Shown: piece after piece, positions 39,590 to 51,445 of the stretch | Layout of the letters: each line of letters begins with the position of its first letter | Position numbering within the stretch: the stretch's first letter is position 1 | Assembly (NCBI RefSeq): GCF_900091465.1 | Contig: NZ_FMHV01000002.1 | Span: forward strand, 434,001 to 498,000 | Source: Micromonospora rhizosphaerae | GTDB lineage: Bacteria; Actinomycetota; Actinomycetes; Mycobacteriales; Micromonosporaceae | Direction: 5' to 3' | Length of the DNA stretch: 64,000 nt | Program-made: the position numbers and the translations under genes | The notes under the pieces: generated by a model | The model's input: only the letters and a program-made list of their open reading frames with translations | Told to the model about the DNA's origin: nothing | Databases searched by the model: none

Positions 39590-40342
39590 GTGACGCGCTC
39601 GATCAGGGGTTCCCGGCGGGCGGCGCTGCTGCTGGCCGGCTCGGCGGCGGCGACCAGCCTGCTGCTGTCCGGGTGCGGCGCCGGCCAGGTGGCCGAGACC
39701 TCCGCCAAGAACCCGTCGGTCCAGGGTATCAACGTCCAGACCCCGGATGCCGGCTACAAGGTACGCGGCCTCTACGTGCAGTACCCGGGCACCGAGGGCT
39801 ACAAGGCGGGCAGCAACGCCCCGATCAACGTCGTGATCTACAACGACACCCACGACCCGGTGACCGTGACCGTCACCACGGACAGCGCCCGGGAGATCCT
39901 GCTCTCCGGCTCGACCCCGGCCGGCTCCGAGCCGAGCCCGAGCGAGTCGGCGACCCAGATCGGCTCCGCCTCGCCCAGCCCGAGCGAATCCGGCGCGTCC
40001 GCGGCCCCGAGCCCGTCGGCCCCGGCCAGCCCGTCCGCCTCGCCGAGCCCGTCGGCCCCGGCCGGCCAGCCGGCCCGGATCGAGATCCCGGCGCTCGGCT
40101 ACGCCCAGCTCAGCACCACCGCCGGCCGCTTCCTCCAGCTCGTCGGCCTGAACGAGGATCTCCTTTCCGGCCAGCAGGTCAACCTGGTCTTCGACTTCGG
40201 CAACGGAAAGACCCTCAAGACCCCGGCCCCGATCGGCGTCCCGCTGACGCCGGGCGCGCCGGCCTCGCCGATCATCAGCCGCGAGCACGGTGCGGAGGCT
40301 GGCACCGAGGCCGGCAAGGGCGGCTCCGGCCACGGCGGCTGA
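39590..40342 (+). CDS. LpqE-like lipoprotein
   Basis: A 250-aa lipoprotein with signal peptide and lipobox (ATSLLLSGC). The mature part has a PCuAC/DUF461-like beta domain interrupted by a ~45-residue Ser/Pro/Ala-rich insertion (SPSPSESGASAAPSPSAPAS). Family knowledge: PCuAC-type proteins bind copper, but the usual Met/His ligand set is not clear here. Its position between carD and radA matches lpqE of M. tuberculosis. GTG start with GAGGAGG 5-6 nt upstream. Confidence 0.8.
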   Translation: MTRSIRGSRRAALLLAGSAAATSLLLSGCGAGQVAETSAKNPSVQGINVQTPDAGYKVRGLYVQYPGTEGYKAGSNAPINVVIYNDTHDPVTVTVTTDSAREILLSGSTPAGSEPSPSESATQIGSASPSPSESGASAAPSPSAPASPSASPSPSAPAGQPARIEIPALGYAQLSTTAGRFLQLVGLNEDLLSGQQVNLVFDFGNGKTLKTPAPIGVPLTPGAPASPIISREHGAEAGTEAGKGGSGHGG

Positions 40343-40437
40343 CCCGGGCGCGAGCACTGTCGACGGCACCGTCGGCGTGGTGACCACCACGCCGGCGGTG
40401 TTTCGTTTCCGGCTGGGGTTTCGTCGTACCGGGCGGT

Positions 40438-40443
40438 TAGCGT
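40438..40443 (+). promoter_or_regulatory. -10 box of radA (leaderless)
   Basis: TAGCGT lies 6 nt before the radA GTG, with no Shine-Dalgarno. Confidence 0.45.
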
Positions 40444-40449
40444 CCTGAC

Positions 40450-41904
40450 GTGACCACGTCCCGATCGACCTCCCCGCGCACCGCGTCCGGCGCCGGCCGC
40501 AGCCGGGCCGCCGCGCGCGAGCCGCGCCCGGCCTACGAGTGCGACGCCTGCGGCCACCAACCGCCCAAGTGGGTCGGGCGCTGCCCGGAGTGCGGCGAGT
40601 GGGGCTCGGTGGTCGAGTCCACGGTCAGCGGCCCGATGGTCTCCGGCCGGGTGGTCAGCTCCCGGATGCCGTCCGAGCCGGCCCGGCCGATCGCCACCAT
40701 CAGCGCCGCGCCGGCCCGGGCCCGGCCCACCGGCGTGAGCGAGCTGGACCGGGTGCTCGGCGGCGGCCTGGTCCCCGGCGCGGTGGTCCTGCTCGCCGGC
40801 GAGCCCGGGGTCGGCAAGTCCACGCTGCTGCTCGACGTGGCCCAGCAGTGGGCGGCCGGCGCCGGCAGCCCATCGCTGGTGGTCAGCGGCGAGGAGTCGG
40901 TCAGCCAGGTGCGGCTGCGCGCGGAGCGGATGGGCACCCTGCACGACCAGCTCTACCTGGCCGCCGAGAGCGACCTGTCGGCGGTGCTCGGCCACCTCGA
41001 CGCGGTCAAGCCGGGGCTGCTGGTGCTCGACTCGGTGCAGACCATCTCCACCACCGGCGCCGAGGGCGTCACCGGCGGGGTGACCCAGGTCCGGGCGGTC
41101 ACCGCCGCCCTGGTCGCGGTGGCCAAGGAGCGGGGCATCGCCACCGTGCTGGTCGGCCACGTGACCAAGGACGGTCAGGTGGCCGGTCCCCGGGTGCTCG
41201 AGCACCTGGTCGACGTGGTGCTGCACTTCGAGGGCGACAAGCACTCGTCGCTGCGGATGGTCCGGGGCGTCAAGAACCGGTTCGGCGCCGCGGACGAGGT
41301 CGGCTGCTTCGAGATGCACGAGGGCGGCATCAACAGCCTGGCCGACCCGTCCGGGCTCTTCCTCACCCGCTACTCCGAGCCGGTGCCGGGCACCTGCGTC
41401 ACGGTGGCGATGGAGGGGCGGCGGGCCCTGGTGACCGAGGTGCAGGCGCTGATCGGCGCGACCGTCGCCGGCTCGCCCCGGCGCACGGTCTCCGGGCTCG
41501 ACGGAGCCCGGCTGGCCATGGTGCTGGCCGTGCTCCAGCGCCGCACCGAGCGGTTGACCCTGCACGATCGGGAGGTCTTCGCCGCCACGGTCGGCGGCAT
41601 CCGGGTGGTGGAGCCGGCCGCCGACCTCGCGGTCGCCCTCGCGGTCGCCTCCGGCGGCCTCAATCTGGCCATCGCGCCGCACCTGGTGGCGATCGGCGAG
41701 GTCGGCCTCACCGGCGAGGTGCGTCGGGTCGGCGCGGTCCCCCGCCGGCTCGCCGAGGCGGCCCGGCTCGGCTTCCGGCTGGCCCTGGTGCCGCCCGGCT
41801 GCGGCCCCGGCACGAGCGGGGTGACCCCGGAGAACATGCGGGTGATCGAGGTCACCGACGTCCGGGCGGCGCTCCAGGCGGCCGCCCGCGCCTCGGCGGA
41901 GTGA
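40450..41904 (+). CDS. radA: DNA repair protein RadA
   Basis: A 484-aa RecA-like branch-migration ATPase. The N-terminal zinc finger is CDACGHQPPKWVGRCPEC, Walker A is GEPGVGKSTLL, the RadA-specific KNRFG occurs in VRGVKNRFGAADEVG, and the C-terminal Lon-like domain begins near TVSGLDGARLAMV. Family knowledge: it processes recombination intermediates. The GTG start is leaderless. disA follows 142 bp downstream on the same strand, as in other bacteria. Confidence 0.95.
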   Translation: MTTSRSTSPRTASGAGRSRAAAREPRPAYECDACGHQPPKWVGRCPECGEWGSVVESTVSGPMVSGRVVSSRMPSEPARPIATISAAPARARPTGVSELDRVLGGGLVPGAVVLLAGEPGVGKSTLLLDVAQQWAAGAGSPSLVVSGEESVSQVRLRAERMGTLHDQLYLAAESDLSAVLGHLDAVKPGLLVLDSVQTISTTGAEGVTGGVTQVRAVTAALVAVAKERGIATVLVGHVTKDGQVAGPRVLEHLVDVVLHFEGDKHSSLRMVRGVKNRFGAADEVGCFEMHEGGINSLADPSGLFLTRYSEPVPGTCVTVAMEGRRALVTEVQALIGATVAGSPRRTVSGLDGARLAMVLAVLQRRTERLTLHDREVFAATVGGIRVVEPAADLAVALAVASGGLNLAIAPHLVAIGEVGLTGEVRRVGAVPRRLAEAARLGFRLALVPPGCGPGTSGVTPENMRVIEVTDVRAALQAAARASAE

Positions 41905-42034
41905 CCGAAGGGACCGAGCGGCGCGGCCGGCTGGGCGATATCGGACAGCTGGTCCAGCCCGGTCAACAGGGACCCGAGATGGACATCGTGACACATCGCA
42001 GTAACCACGAGAGCACCCACCGCACGGCAGTCCG

Positions 42035-42040
42035 TAGACT
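42035..42040 (+). promoter_or_regulatory. -10 box of disA (leaderless)
   Basis: TAGACT ends 6 nt before the GTG at 42047, which would be at the transcription start. The closer GTG at 42041 cannot be used if the mRNA begins at +1. Confidence 0.55.
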
Positions 42041-42046
42041 GTGCCC

Positions 42047-43228
42047 GTGCCGATCGACCGCGATGCCACCAAGCCCGCCGCGGCGACGCCGCATGCCCGC
42101 ACCGGCGCCGTCGGCTCGCCCGCCCGTCCGATCAACGTAAGCGTGACCGGGAGCCTCGGCGGGGGCGGCGATCCGCTGCGGGCCAATCTCGCACTGATGG
42201 CGCCGGGCACCGCGCTGCGCGACGGGCTCGAGCGGATCCTGCGCGGCCGGACGGGCGCGCTCATCGTCCTCGGGTACGACAAGGTCGTCGAGCAGATCTG
42301 CACCGGCGGCTTCCCGCTGGATGTCGAGTTCTCCGCCACCCGGGTCCGCGAGCTGTGCAAGATGGACGGTGCCGTGGTGCTCTCGAGCGACGGCACCCGG
42401 ATCGTCCGGGCGGCCGTGCATTTGATGCCCGACCCGTCCATCCCCACCGAGGAGTCCGGCACCCGGCACCGCACCGCCGAGCGGGTGGCCCGGCAGACCG
42501 GCTATCCGGTCATCTCGGTCAGCCAGTCCATGCGGATCATCAGCCTCTACGTCAACGGCCAGCGGCACGTGCTGGACGACTCGGCGGCGATCCTGTCCCG
42601 GGCCAACCAGGCGCTGGCCACGCTGGAGCGTTACAAGCTCCGGCTGGACGAGGTCTCCGGCACCCTCTCCGCGCTGGAGATCGAGGACCTGGTCACCGTG
42701 CGGGACGCGGTGGCGGTGGTGCAGCGGCTGGAGATGGTTCGCCGGATCGCCGACGAGATCGCCGGCTACGTGGTCGAGCTTGGCACCGACGGCCGTCTGC
42801 TCGCCCTCCAGTTGGACGAGCTGATGGCCGGCGTGGACGCCGACCGCACGCTGGTCATCCGGGACTACGTCCCGGTCGGCCGGAAGTCGCGGACCCTCGA
42901 CGAGGCCCTGGTCGAGCTGGACCTGCTCGGCGCCACCGAGCTGATCGACCTGGTCTCGGTCGCCAAGGCGATCGGCTACCCGTCCGCCTCGGACGCCCTG
43001 GACGCGGCGGTGAGCCCGCGCGGCTTCCGGCTGCTGGCCAAGGTGCCCCGGCTCCCCGTGGCGGTGGTCGACCGGCTGGTGGTGCACTTCGGCAGCCTCC
43101 AGCGGCTGCTCGGCGCGACGGTCGAGGATCTCCAGGCCGTGGAGGGGGTGGGCGACGCCCGCGCCCGCGGCGTACGGGAGGGCCTCTCCCGGCTCGCCGA
43201 GGCGTCCATCCTGGAGCGGTACGTCTGA
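42047..43228 (+). CDS. disA: DNA integrity scanning protein DisA (diadenylate cyclase)
   Basis: A 393-aa octameric enzyme making c-di-AMP from two ATP. The DAC domain has the catalytic DGA in [16 protein letters not shown] and RHR in [13 protein letters not shown]; the C-terminus has helix-hairpin-helix DNA-binding motifs ([20 protein letters not shown]). Family knowledge: it scans DNA and slows synthesis at branched structures. The start was put at the second GTG because of the TAGACT box. The radA-disA arrangement is conserved. No c-di-AMP riboswitch was seen upstream. Confidence 0.95.
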   Translation: MPIDRDATKPAAATPHARTGAVGSPARPINVSVTGSLGGGGDPLRANLALMAPGTALRDGLERILRGRTGALIVLGYDKVVEQICTGGFPLDVEFSATRVRELCKMDGAVVLSSDGTRIVRAAVHLMPDPSIPTEESGTRHRTAERVARQTGYPVISVSQSMRIISLYVNGQRHVLDDSAAILSRANQALATLERYKLRLDEVSGTLSALEIEDLVTVRDAVAVVQRLEMVRRIADEIAGYVVELGTDGRLLALQLDELMAGVDADRTLVIRDYVPVGRKSRTLDEALVELDLLGATELIDLVSVAKAIGYPSASDALDAAVSPRGFRLLAKVPRLPVAVVDRLVVHFGSLQRLLGATVEDLQAVEGVGDARARGVREGLSRLAEASILERYV

Positions 43229-43270
43229 GTCGGCCCTCCGGGCCCGCCGACCGGCCGGCTCGGCCGCGGC

Positions 43271-43990
43271 TCAGCCGGTGATGGTCAGCTTCTCCGGCTC
43301 GCTGAGCTTGGTGCCCACCCGGGCGAAGACCTCGTAGCTGCCGATGGGCGCGTACGGGCCGGCAGCCAGCCCGTCGGCGCAGCGGCTGGTGTCCCGGCCG
43401 TTCCAGCCGAGTTGGTAGAGCCGCTCGAAGCCGGGCGTGAACGACTGCACGTCGGAGCCCTTGCCGGTGCCGCAGGTGTCGGAGGACCAGACCTTCTCCG
43501 CGCCGGACTTGATGAACAGCTCCTGGAGGTCCGCGCCGACGTCCCGGCTGCAGGTGCGCTGGGACTTGTTCTTGATCCTCAGCTGCAGGTTCACCACGGT
43601 GCCGCGCTGGGCGGTGGCCGGCTGGGCCACCGCGGTCACCAGGACCTCCGCGTCCGTGCACGTACCGTCGTCGACCACCGGCGCGGCCGGACCGCCGGGC
43701 GGCTCCGTCGCGTTGCTCCCACTCGCCGGTGCGCCCTGCCCGCCGCCCGAGGCATCGGGCGTTGCCGACGGCACTCCGGTGCGCGGCGTCAGCACCGAGC
43801 CGGACGGCGCCGGGGCCGGCGAGGACGAGGCGGTCGTCGACGCCTTCGAGGCCGATGTGGCACCGGTGTTGCGCGCCGAACCGTTGCAGGAATAGAGCAG
43901 GACAATCAGGAAGAGAAGCCCCGCTCCGAGTACGACGGCGCGACGCCGCCAGTAAATGGCGGGTGGCAGGGGGCCGACCGTCAGACGCAT
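43271..43990 (-). CDS. Membrane-anchored protein following disA
   Basis: A 239-aa protein with a short basic N-terminus, one membrane span (AVVLGAGLLFLIVLLYSC), a Ser/Thr/Ala/Pro/Gly-rich stretch of ~80 residues and an exported beta-sandwich-like domain of ~120 residues with four Cys (DGTCTDAE, QRTCSRD, SSDTCGTG, TSRCADG). The ATG has GAAGG upstream. It is in the place of the M. tuberculosis membrane protein gene next to disA (Rv3587c, from memory). Function unknown; a cell-wall or adhesion role is only a guess. Confidence 0.72.
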   Translation of the reverse strand: MRLTVGPLPPAIYWRRRAVVLGAGLLFLIVLLYSCNGSARNTGATSASKASTTASSSPAPAPSGSVLTPRTGVPSATPDASGGGQGAPASGSNATEPPGGPAAPVVDDGTCTDAEVLVTAVAQPATAQRGTVVNLQLRIKNKSQRTCSRDVGADLQELFIKSGAEKVWSSDTCGTGKGSDVQSFTPGFERLYQLGWNGRDTSRCADGLAAGPYAPIGSYEVFARVGTKLSEPEKLTITG

Positions 43991-44156
43991 GATGCCTTCA
44001 CCGTAACGGGGTACCGCACGAGGAACGGGCGCGACGCGCCGGGAAGGACCCGCCGCGCCGAGCCACCATCCACAATAGACGACCGGCTCGGTCGTCACCG
44101 TCACCGAGCGGACGCGGACGCACGCGGAGCGCCACCAGCGGAGCGGGGCCGGGCTG

Positions 44157-44714
44157 TCAGAGGTAGACCTTGCGCTGGTAGATGGCGTGCGCGCCGGCGA
44201 CCCGGTCGAGGAAGAGCAGGCCGGCACAGTGGTCGATCTCGTGCTGGAGCGCCCGCGCCTCGAAGCCGTCGGTGACCAGCCGGACCGGCCGACCACTGCC
44301 GGGCAGGGCCGCCTCGACCACGAGCCGGCTGGCCCGCTTGACGTCACCGGTCAGGTCGGGCACCGACATGCAGCCCTCCCGCCCCGCCTTCCACCGGGTG
44401 GCCTCCACCACCTTGGCGTTGCAGAGCACGAAGGCGCCGTGCACGGTGGCCGCCTTCGGGTGGCCGGTCACGTCGACCGCGAAGACCTGGGCACTCACCC
44501 CCACCTGCGGCGCGGCGAGGCCCACGCAGCCCGGGGACACCCGCATCGTGGCGACCAGGTCGGCGGCGAGGCGGACCACCTCGTTCGAGGTCGGGTCCAC
44601 CTCCGGCCCGGGCCGGCTGAGCGCCCGGTCGGGAGCGGAGACCACCGGGCGTACCTCGCCCGGCAGGGCCAGCGCCTCGGGGGTCCAGTCACCGAGGCCG
44701 ACGTACTCCGCCAT
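44157..44714 (-). CDS. def: Peptide deformylase
   Basis: A 185-aa metallo-enzyme removing the formyl group from nascent proteins. All three motifs are visible: GCVGLAAPQVGV, EGCMSVPD (metal Cys) and QHEIDHCAG (HExxH). The second motif has Met where most have Leu. The start ATG overlaps the stop of the ACT gene by one base (TGATG), so it is coupled. An additional deformylase may exist elsewhere in the genome. Confidence 0.93.
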   Translation of the reverse strand: MAEYVGLGDWTPEALALPGEVRPVVSAPDRALSRPGPEVDPTSNEVVRLAADLVATMRVSPGCVGLAAPQVGVSAQVFAVDVTGHPKAATVHGAFVLCNAKVVEATRWKAGREGCMSVPDLTGDVKRASRLVVEAALPGSGRPVRLVTDGFEARALQHEIDHCAGLLFLDRVAGAHAIYQRKVYL

Positions 44715-45226
44715 CACAGCAGGTCCGGGTCCGCGGGCCGAAGGCTGACCCCGACGCCCAGCTCGGCAGCGGTACGCGCCAACCGGCCGGCCACCTCGTC
44801 GAAGCTGCCCGGCGGTAGCTCCACCTCGGCGACCACAACGTAGAGCGAGCCGGTCAGCCGCGTGCTCAGGTCGGTGACGTTGCCGCCGGCGTCGGCCAGC
44901 ACCCGGGTCATCGCCGCGACGATGCCCATCCGGTCCGCGCCGTGCACGGCCAGCACGTACGGCTCGCCGGTCGGCTCCGTCGCGCCGTCGGGGGTGACCG
45001 CGCGTACGGTGGCCAGCAGTTGGCCGTCGGCGGTGAGCGGGGCCAGCGCGGCCTCGACGTCGGCGGCCGCCGGGCCCACGCAGATCAGGGTCATCGCGAA
45101 GTGTCCCCGCAACCGGGTCATCGTGGAGTCGCTGAGGTTCGCGCCCAGCCCGGCGAGCGCCTCGGCGACGTCGGCCACGATGCCCGGCCGGTCCCGGCCG
45201 ATGACGGTGATCGCGAGCTCGTTCAT
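44714..45226 (-). CDS. ACT-domain protein (GcvR-like)
   Basis: A 170-aa protein made of two ACT domains: ELAITVIGRDRPGIVADVAE (2-80) and YVLAVHGADRMGIVAAMTRV (90-165). Family knowledge: tandem-ACT proteins such as GcvR bind amino acids and act as regulatory subunits without a DNA-binding domain. It is coupled to the peptide deformylase gene. The ligand and partner are unknown. Confidence 0.85.
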   Translation of the reverse strand: MNELAITVIGRDRPGIVADVAEALAGLGANLSDSTMTRLRGHFAMTLICVGPAAADVEAALAPLTADGQLLATVRAVTPDGATEPTGEPYVLAVHGADRMGIVAAMTRVLADAGGNVTDLSTRLTGSLYVVVAEVELPPGSFDEVAGRLARTAAELGVGVSLRPADPDLL

Positions 45227-45322
45227 CCGGACATTCTGCCCGGCCCGGGCTGGTCGGCCGCGTCGCCCCGCCCCGCCCGCCCAACCTGCGGGAAAGCGGC
45301 CCGTGAGATCATCGGCAGCGCG

Positions 45323-46213
45323 ATGACCGAGCCCACTTTCGCCACCCTGGTCAGCCGGTGGTACGAGGAGAACGCCCGCGACCTGCCGTGGCGCAGGGCC
45401 GGCACCAGCGCGTGGGCCATCCTGGTCAGCGAGGTCATGCTCCAGCAGACGCCGGTGGTCCGGGTGCTCCCGGCCTGGGAGGCGTGGCTGGCCCGGTGGC
45501 CGGTGCCGGCGGCGCTGGCGGAGGACACCCCGGCCGAGGCGATCCGGATGTGGGGACGGCTCGGCTACCCCCGCCGGGCGGTGCGGCTGCGCGACTGCGC
45601 GGTGGCGATCGCGGAGCGGCACGGCGGCGAGGTGCCGGACCGGCTGGACCAGTTGCTGGCCCTGCCCGGCGTCGGGACGTACACGGCCCGGGCGGTGGCG
45701 GCGTTCGCGTACGGGCAGCGGCACCCGGTGGTGGACACCAACGTGCGCCGGGTGGTCTGTCGGGCGGTCGCCGGGGAACCGGACGCCGGCCCTGCCACCC
45801 GGCCCGCCGATCTGGTGGCCACCGAGGAGCTGCTTCCCGTCGAGCCGGCTGCGGCGGCGCTGGCCAGCGCGGCCTTCATGGAGCTCGGCGCGGTGGTCTG
45901 CACCGCCCGCTCGCCCCGCTGCGGGGTGTGCCCGGTGGCGTCGGTCTGCGCCTGGCGGGCCTCCGGCCAGGCCGCCCCGACCGGCCCGACCCGCCGCCCC
46001 CAGCGGTACGCCGGCACCGACCGGCAGGTACGCGGGCTGCTGCTCGGGGTGCTCCGCGAGTCGACCGCTCCGGTGCCCCGGCAGCGCCTGGACCAGGTCT
46101 GGGCCGACGACGTGCAGCGTTCCCGGGCGCTGGCGGGCCTGGTCACCGACGGACTGGTCGAGCCGGTCGGCGAGGTGTCCTTCCGCCTGGCCGGCGACGC
46201 CCCGGCGAGTTGA
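45323..46213 (+). CDS. mutY: A/G-specific adenine glycosylase
   Basis: A 296-aa DNA glycosylase that removes adenine opposite 8-oxoguanine. Catalytic Glu lies in SEVMLQQTPV, the HhH motif in LLALPGVGTYTARAVAAFAYG, catalytic Asp in VDTNVRR, and the 4Fe-4S ligands in CTARSPRCGVCPVASVC (C-x6-C-x2-C-x5-C). The C-terminal MutT-like 8-oxoG-recognition domain is shorter than in E. coli MutY, as in other actinobacteria. It lies close to radA and disA, making a genome-maintenance neighbourhood. Confidence 0.93.
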   Translation: MTEPTFATLVSRWYEENARDLPWRRAGTSAWAILVSEVMLQQTPVVRVLPAWEAWLARWPVPAALAEDTPAEAIRMWGRLGYPRRAVRLRDCAVAIAERHGGEVPDRLDQLLALPGVGTYTARAVAAFAYGQRHPVVDTNVRRVVCRAVAGEPDAGPATRPADLVATEELLPVEPAAAALASAAFMELGAVVCTARSPRCGVCPVASVCAWRASGQAAPTGPTRRPQRYAGTDRQVRGLLLGVLRESTAPVPRQRLDQVWADDVQRSRALAGLVTDGLVEPVGEVSFRLAGDAPAS

Positions 46214-46293
46214 TCCACCCGGCTTGCTGGATATCGCTGCTTCCCCATGCCTGGATAGGCCGACCTGCCGCGTCTCGTGTTGGTCTAGCGAAA

Positions 46294-46334
46294 GGCGACG
46301 GCCCCGGTGGCTTTCGCCGACCGGGGCCGTCGCC
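46294..46334. terminator. 15-bp-stem hairpin terminator of clpC
   Basis: GGCGACGGCCCCGGT (46294-46308) pairs perfectly with ACCGGGGCCGTCGCC (46320-46334) around an 11-nt loop, between the convergent mutY and clpC genes. Confidence 0.8.
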
Positions 46335-46348
46335 CTGTCAGGTGTCGC

Positions 46349-48883
<2,535 letters not shown>

Positions 48884-48945
48884 GCCCTCGTGCTCCTCAC
48901 GTGCCGTGCGCCTTGATGGTCTAGATCTTGGCGGGGCCGGTGCAC

Positions 48946-48966
48946 GGACGCCCGGGACGGGCGTCC
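48946..48966 (-). promoter_or_regulatory. Perfect hairpin in the clpC leader
   Basis: GGACGCCCG (48946-48954) pairs with CGGGCGTCC (48958-48966) around a 3-nt loop, 63-83 nt before the clpC start. It is probably in the 5' UTR and may affect mRNA stability or be an operator. Confidence 0.45.
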
Positions 48967-49186
48967 ATGCCTACTTACTCTATCGCCGCGGACCGACTCC
49001 GCTGAGGTCGTGTGTCCTCGGGGAAAGCCGTATACGCGTCGTTTCTGACAACCGTCCGCGCTCAGGAGGTGTTTCGGTACCCCTGCCTGTACGCGCAGAG
49101 CGAAATTCGACCGTCGCTGGAAAAGCCCGTGCCGACGCCCCCGGGACGGTTCCGGGGCCCGACGCGGGCGCCGGCGGCGTCAGTCG

Positions 49187-49229
49187 CCATCCACAGGTTG
49201 TGGATGGAATCTCCACCGGCTGTGGACAA
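49187..49229. promoter_or_regulatory. DnaA-box-like cluster upstream of lsr2 stop
   Basis: CCATCCACA (49187-49195) and TGTGGATGG (49199-49207) form a perfect inverted repeat, and TGTGGACAA (49221-49229) is an exact reverse-strand match to the actinobacterial DnaA box. Three TCCACA cores lie within 43 bp. Confidence 0.4.
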
Positions 49230-49400
49230 CGCCCGCCCCCGGGGGATTCTTCCCGGTCCGAACCGGCACTCGCAGGCGGCGCGCCGGGACCGTCGGGCAC
49301 GGATCGGACAGACGACACAGCCGGGCGGATACGACGACGCCGGACCGGAGACGCGCTCCGATCCGGCGTGGCGGGGTGTCGCCCGGGTGACGGGTGCTGC

Positions 49401-49751
49401 TCAGTGACCCGCCTTCGCGTGGTACTCGTCGACGATCTCCTGCGGGATGCGGCCCCGGTCGGAGATGTCCTTGCCGGCCTTCTTGGCCCAGGCGCGGATC
49501 GCCTTGTTCTGCTCGCGGTCGGCGGTGGCGCCGCCCCGGCCGCGCGCGGCCCGGCCGCCGACGACCACGCCGCCCCGGCCGACCTTGGTGCCGGCCCCGA
49601 CGTACGGGGAAAATACGTCGCGCAATTTCTCCGCGTTCGAAGCCGACAGGTCGATCTCGTACTGAACGCCGTCGAGCGCGAACTTGACGGTCTCGTCAGC
49701 GTCCCCGCCGTCCAGGTCATCGACCAGCTTGTGAATGATCTGCTTGGCCAC
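49401..49751 (-). CDS. lsr2: Lsr2 nucleoid-associated protein
   Basis: A 116-aa xenogeneic silencer. The N-terminal dimerisation domain starts VAKQIIHKLVDDLDGGDADE, and the C-terminal DNA-binding domain has the AT-hook-like RGR in ISDRGRIPQEIVDEYHAKAG. Family knowledge: it coats AT-rich DNA and silences acquired genes. The GTG start was chosen because homologues begin AKQIIHK and AAAGGA lies upstream. The linker (RGGVVVGGRAARGRGG) is Gly/Arg-rich. Confidence 0.95.
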   Translation of the reverse strand: MAKQIIHKLVDDLDGGDADETVKFALDGVQYEIDLSASNAEKLRDVFSPYVGAGTKVGRGGVVVGGRAARGRGGATADREQNKAIRAWAKKAGKDISDRGRIPQEIVDEYHAKAGH

Positions 49752-49863
49752 GTCCCACATTCCTTTCGAGCAGGGGTACTCCTGCAACAATCCAGGAGCA
49801 CAATAACCCGTCCGATGGTTGCCGCGTCAATAGGACACGGCAACGACCCGGAGAAGGTTGCGG

Positions 49864-51372
49864 CTACTCCGGCCGGACCAACGGGAAGAGGATCGTTTCC
49901 CTAATTCCAAGGCCGGTCAACGCCATCAAGAGCCGGTCGATTCCCATTCCCATACCGCCGGCCGGCGGCATTCCATACTCCATCGCCCGGAGAAAGTCCT
50001 CGTCCAACCGCATGGCCTCGTCGTCGCCCCGGGCGGCGAGCTGCGCCTGGGCCACCAGCCGCTCCCGCTGCACCACCGGGTCGACCAGCTCCGAGTACGC
50101 CGTGCCCAGCTCGAAACCGAGGACGTAGAGGTCCCACTTCTCGGCCAGCCCCGGCTCGCTGCGGTGCGCCCGGGTGAGCGGGCTGGTCTCGATCGGGTAA
50201 TCGCAGACGAAGGTGGGCTCCCGCAGGCTGGGCACCACCAACTCCTCGAAGAGCTCCTCGGCCAGCTTCCCCGGCCCCCACTTGGGGTCGACGGCGAGAC
50301 CGACCTTGTCCGCGTAATCGACCAGGCGGGACCGTTCGGTCCGCACGGTGACCTCCTCGCCGAGCGCCTCGGAAAGGACCCCGAACAGCGTCACCCGACG
50401 CCACTCGCCGCCCAGATCCAACTCCCGGCCGTCGGCGTGGGTGACCACCGTCGAGCCGCTGACCGCGATCGCCGCCTGCTGCACCAGATTGCGGGTCAAC
50501 TCGGCCATCGTGTCGTAGTCGCCGTACGCCTGGTACGTCTCGAGCATCGCGAACTCCGGGGAGTGCGACGAGTCGATACCCTCATTACGGAAGTTGCGGT
50601 TGATCTCGAAGACCCGGTCGACGCCACCCACCACGGCGCGCTTGAGAAACAGTTCCGGCGCGATTCGCAGATACAGATCGGTGTCGAGCGCATTGCTGTG
50701 AGTCACGAATGGGCGGGCCGCCGCGCCGCCGTGCAACAACTGCAGCATCGGGGTCTCCACCTCGATGAAGCCCTGCGCGTGCAGCGTGTCCCGGAGGCTG
50801 CGGACCGCCGCCGCCCGGGTACGCACCATCTGCCGGGCCTGCGGGCGCATGATCAGATCCACGTAGCGCTGGCGGACCCGGGCCTCCTCGCTCAGCGGCT
50901 TGTGCGCCACCGGCAGCGGGCGCAGCGCCTTGGCGGTCACCGCCCACTCCTCCACCAGCACCGACAGCTCGCCCCGGCGGCTGGTGATCACCTCACCGGT
51001 GATCCCGACGTGGTCGCCGAGGTCCACCAGACGCTTCCAGTCCTCCAGCCGCTCGGCGCCGACCCGGTCCAGCGAGAGCATCGCCTGCAGCTCGGTGCCG
51101 TCGCCGTCGCGCAGGGTGGCGAAGCAGAGCTTGCCGGTGTTCCGTACGAAGATCACCCGGCCGGTGACCGATACCCGGTCGCCGGTGGCGGTGTCGGTGG
51201 GCAGGTCGCCGTACTGCTCGCGGACCTTCGCCAGCGTGCTGGTCCGGGGGTAGCCGACCGGGTACGGTTCGACGCCCTCGGCGAGCATCCGCTCCCGCTT
51301 CTCCCGGCGGACCTTCATCTGCTCGGGAAGGTCGTCGGCGGGGTCGACTGGCACGGGGTTCTGCTCGGTCAC
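49864..51372 (-). CDS. lysS: Lysyl-tRNA synthetase, class II
   Basis: A 502-aa synthetase. It has an OB-fold anticodon-binding domain ([21 protein letters not shown]) and class II catalytic motifs: motif 2 [14 protein letters not shown] and motif 3 [13 protein letters not shown]. The GTG start has GAGGAAG upstream. It lies 112 bp from lsr2 in the order conserved in actinobacteria. An alternative role as a specialised LysX-like paralogue is unlikely because no membrane domain is present. Confidence 0.95.
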   Translation of the reverse strand: MTEQNPVPVDPADDLPEQMKVRREKRERMLAEGVEPYPVGYPRTSTLAKVREQYGDLPTDTATGDRVSVTGRVIFVRNTGKLCFATLRDGDGTELQAMLSLDRVGAERLEDWKRLVDLGDHVGITGEVITSRRGELSVLVEEWAVTAKALRPLPVAHKPLSEEARVRQRYVDLIMRPQARQMVRTRAAAVRSLRDTLHAQGFIEVETPMLQLLHGGAAARPFVTHSNALDTDLYLRIAPELFLKRAVVGGVDRVFEINRNFRNEGIDSSHSPEFAMLETYQAYGDYDTMAELTRNLVQQAAIAVSGSTVVTHADGRELDLGGEWRRVTLFGVLSEALGEEVTVRTERSRLVDYADKVGLAVDPKWGPGKLAEELFEELVVPSLREPTFVCDYPIETSPLTRAHRSEPGLAEKWDLYVLGFELGTAYSELVDPVVQRERLVAQAQLAARGDDEAMRLDEDFLRAMEYGMPPAGGMGMGIDRLLMALTGLGIRETILFPLVRPE

Positions 51373-51445
51373 GGCACGCTTCCTCAGAAGGGAGATATCG
51401 GCGGGGTCAGGCTCCGAGCGTACTCAAGGGCTCAGCTGGTCGTTA

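Larger units (their letters stand above)
48884..49400. other. Gene-free stretch between clpC and lsr2
   Basis: This 517-bp gap contains the clpC leader and promoter (candidate -10 TAGAGT on the minus strand near 48976), an AT-richer core with a CGTATACG palindrome near 49029, and DnaA-box-like sites at 49187-49229. A 131-codon open frame is present but has no ribosome-binding site and no recognisable product. Confidence 0.6.

Noticed and set aside
41905..42046. c-di-AMP riboswitch upstream of disA
   Set aside because: The gap lacks the conserved ydaO-type core, and disA appears leaderless.
49012..49407. 131-codon open frame in the clpC-lsr2 gap
   Set aside because: No ribosome-binding site or -10 at the start, no recognisable domain, and it overlaps DnaA-like sites and the end of lsr2.
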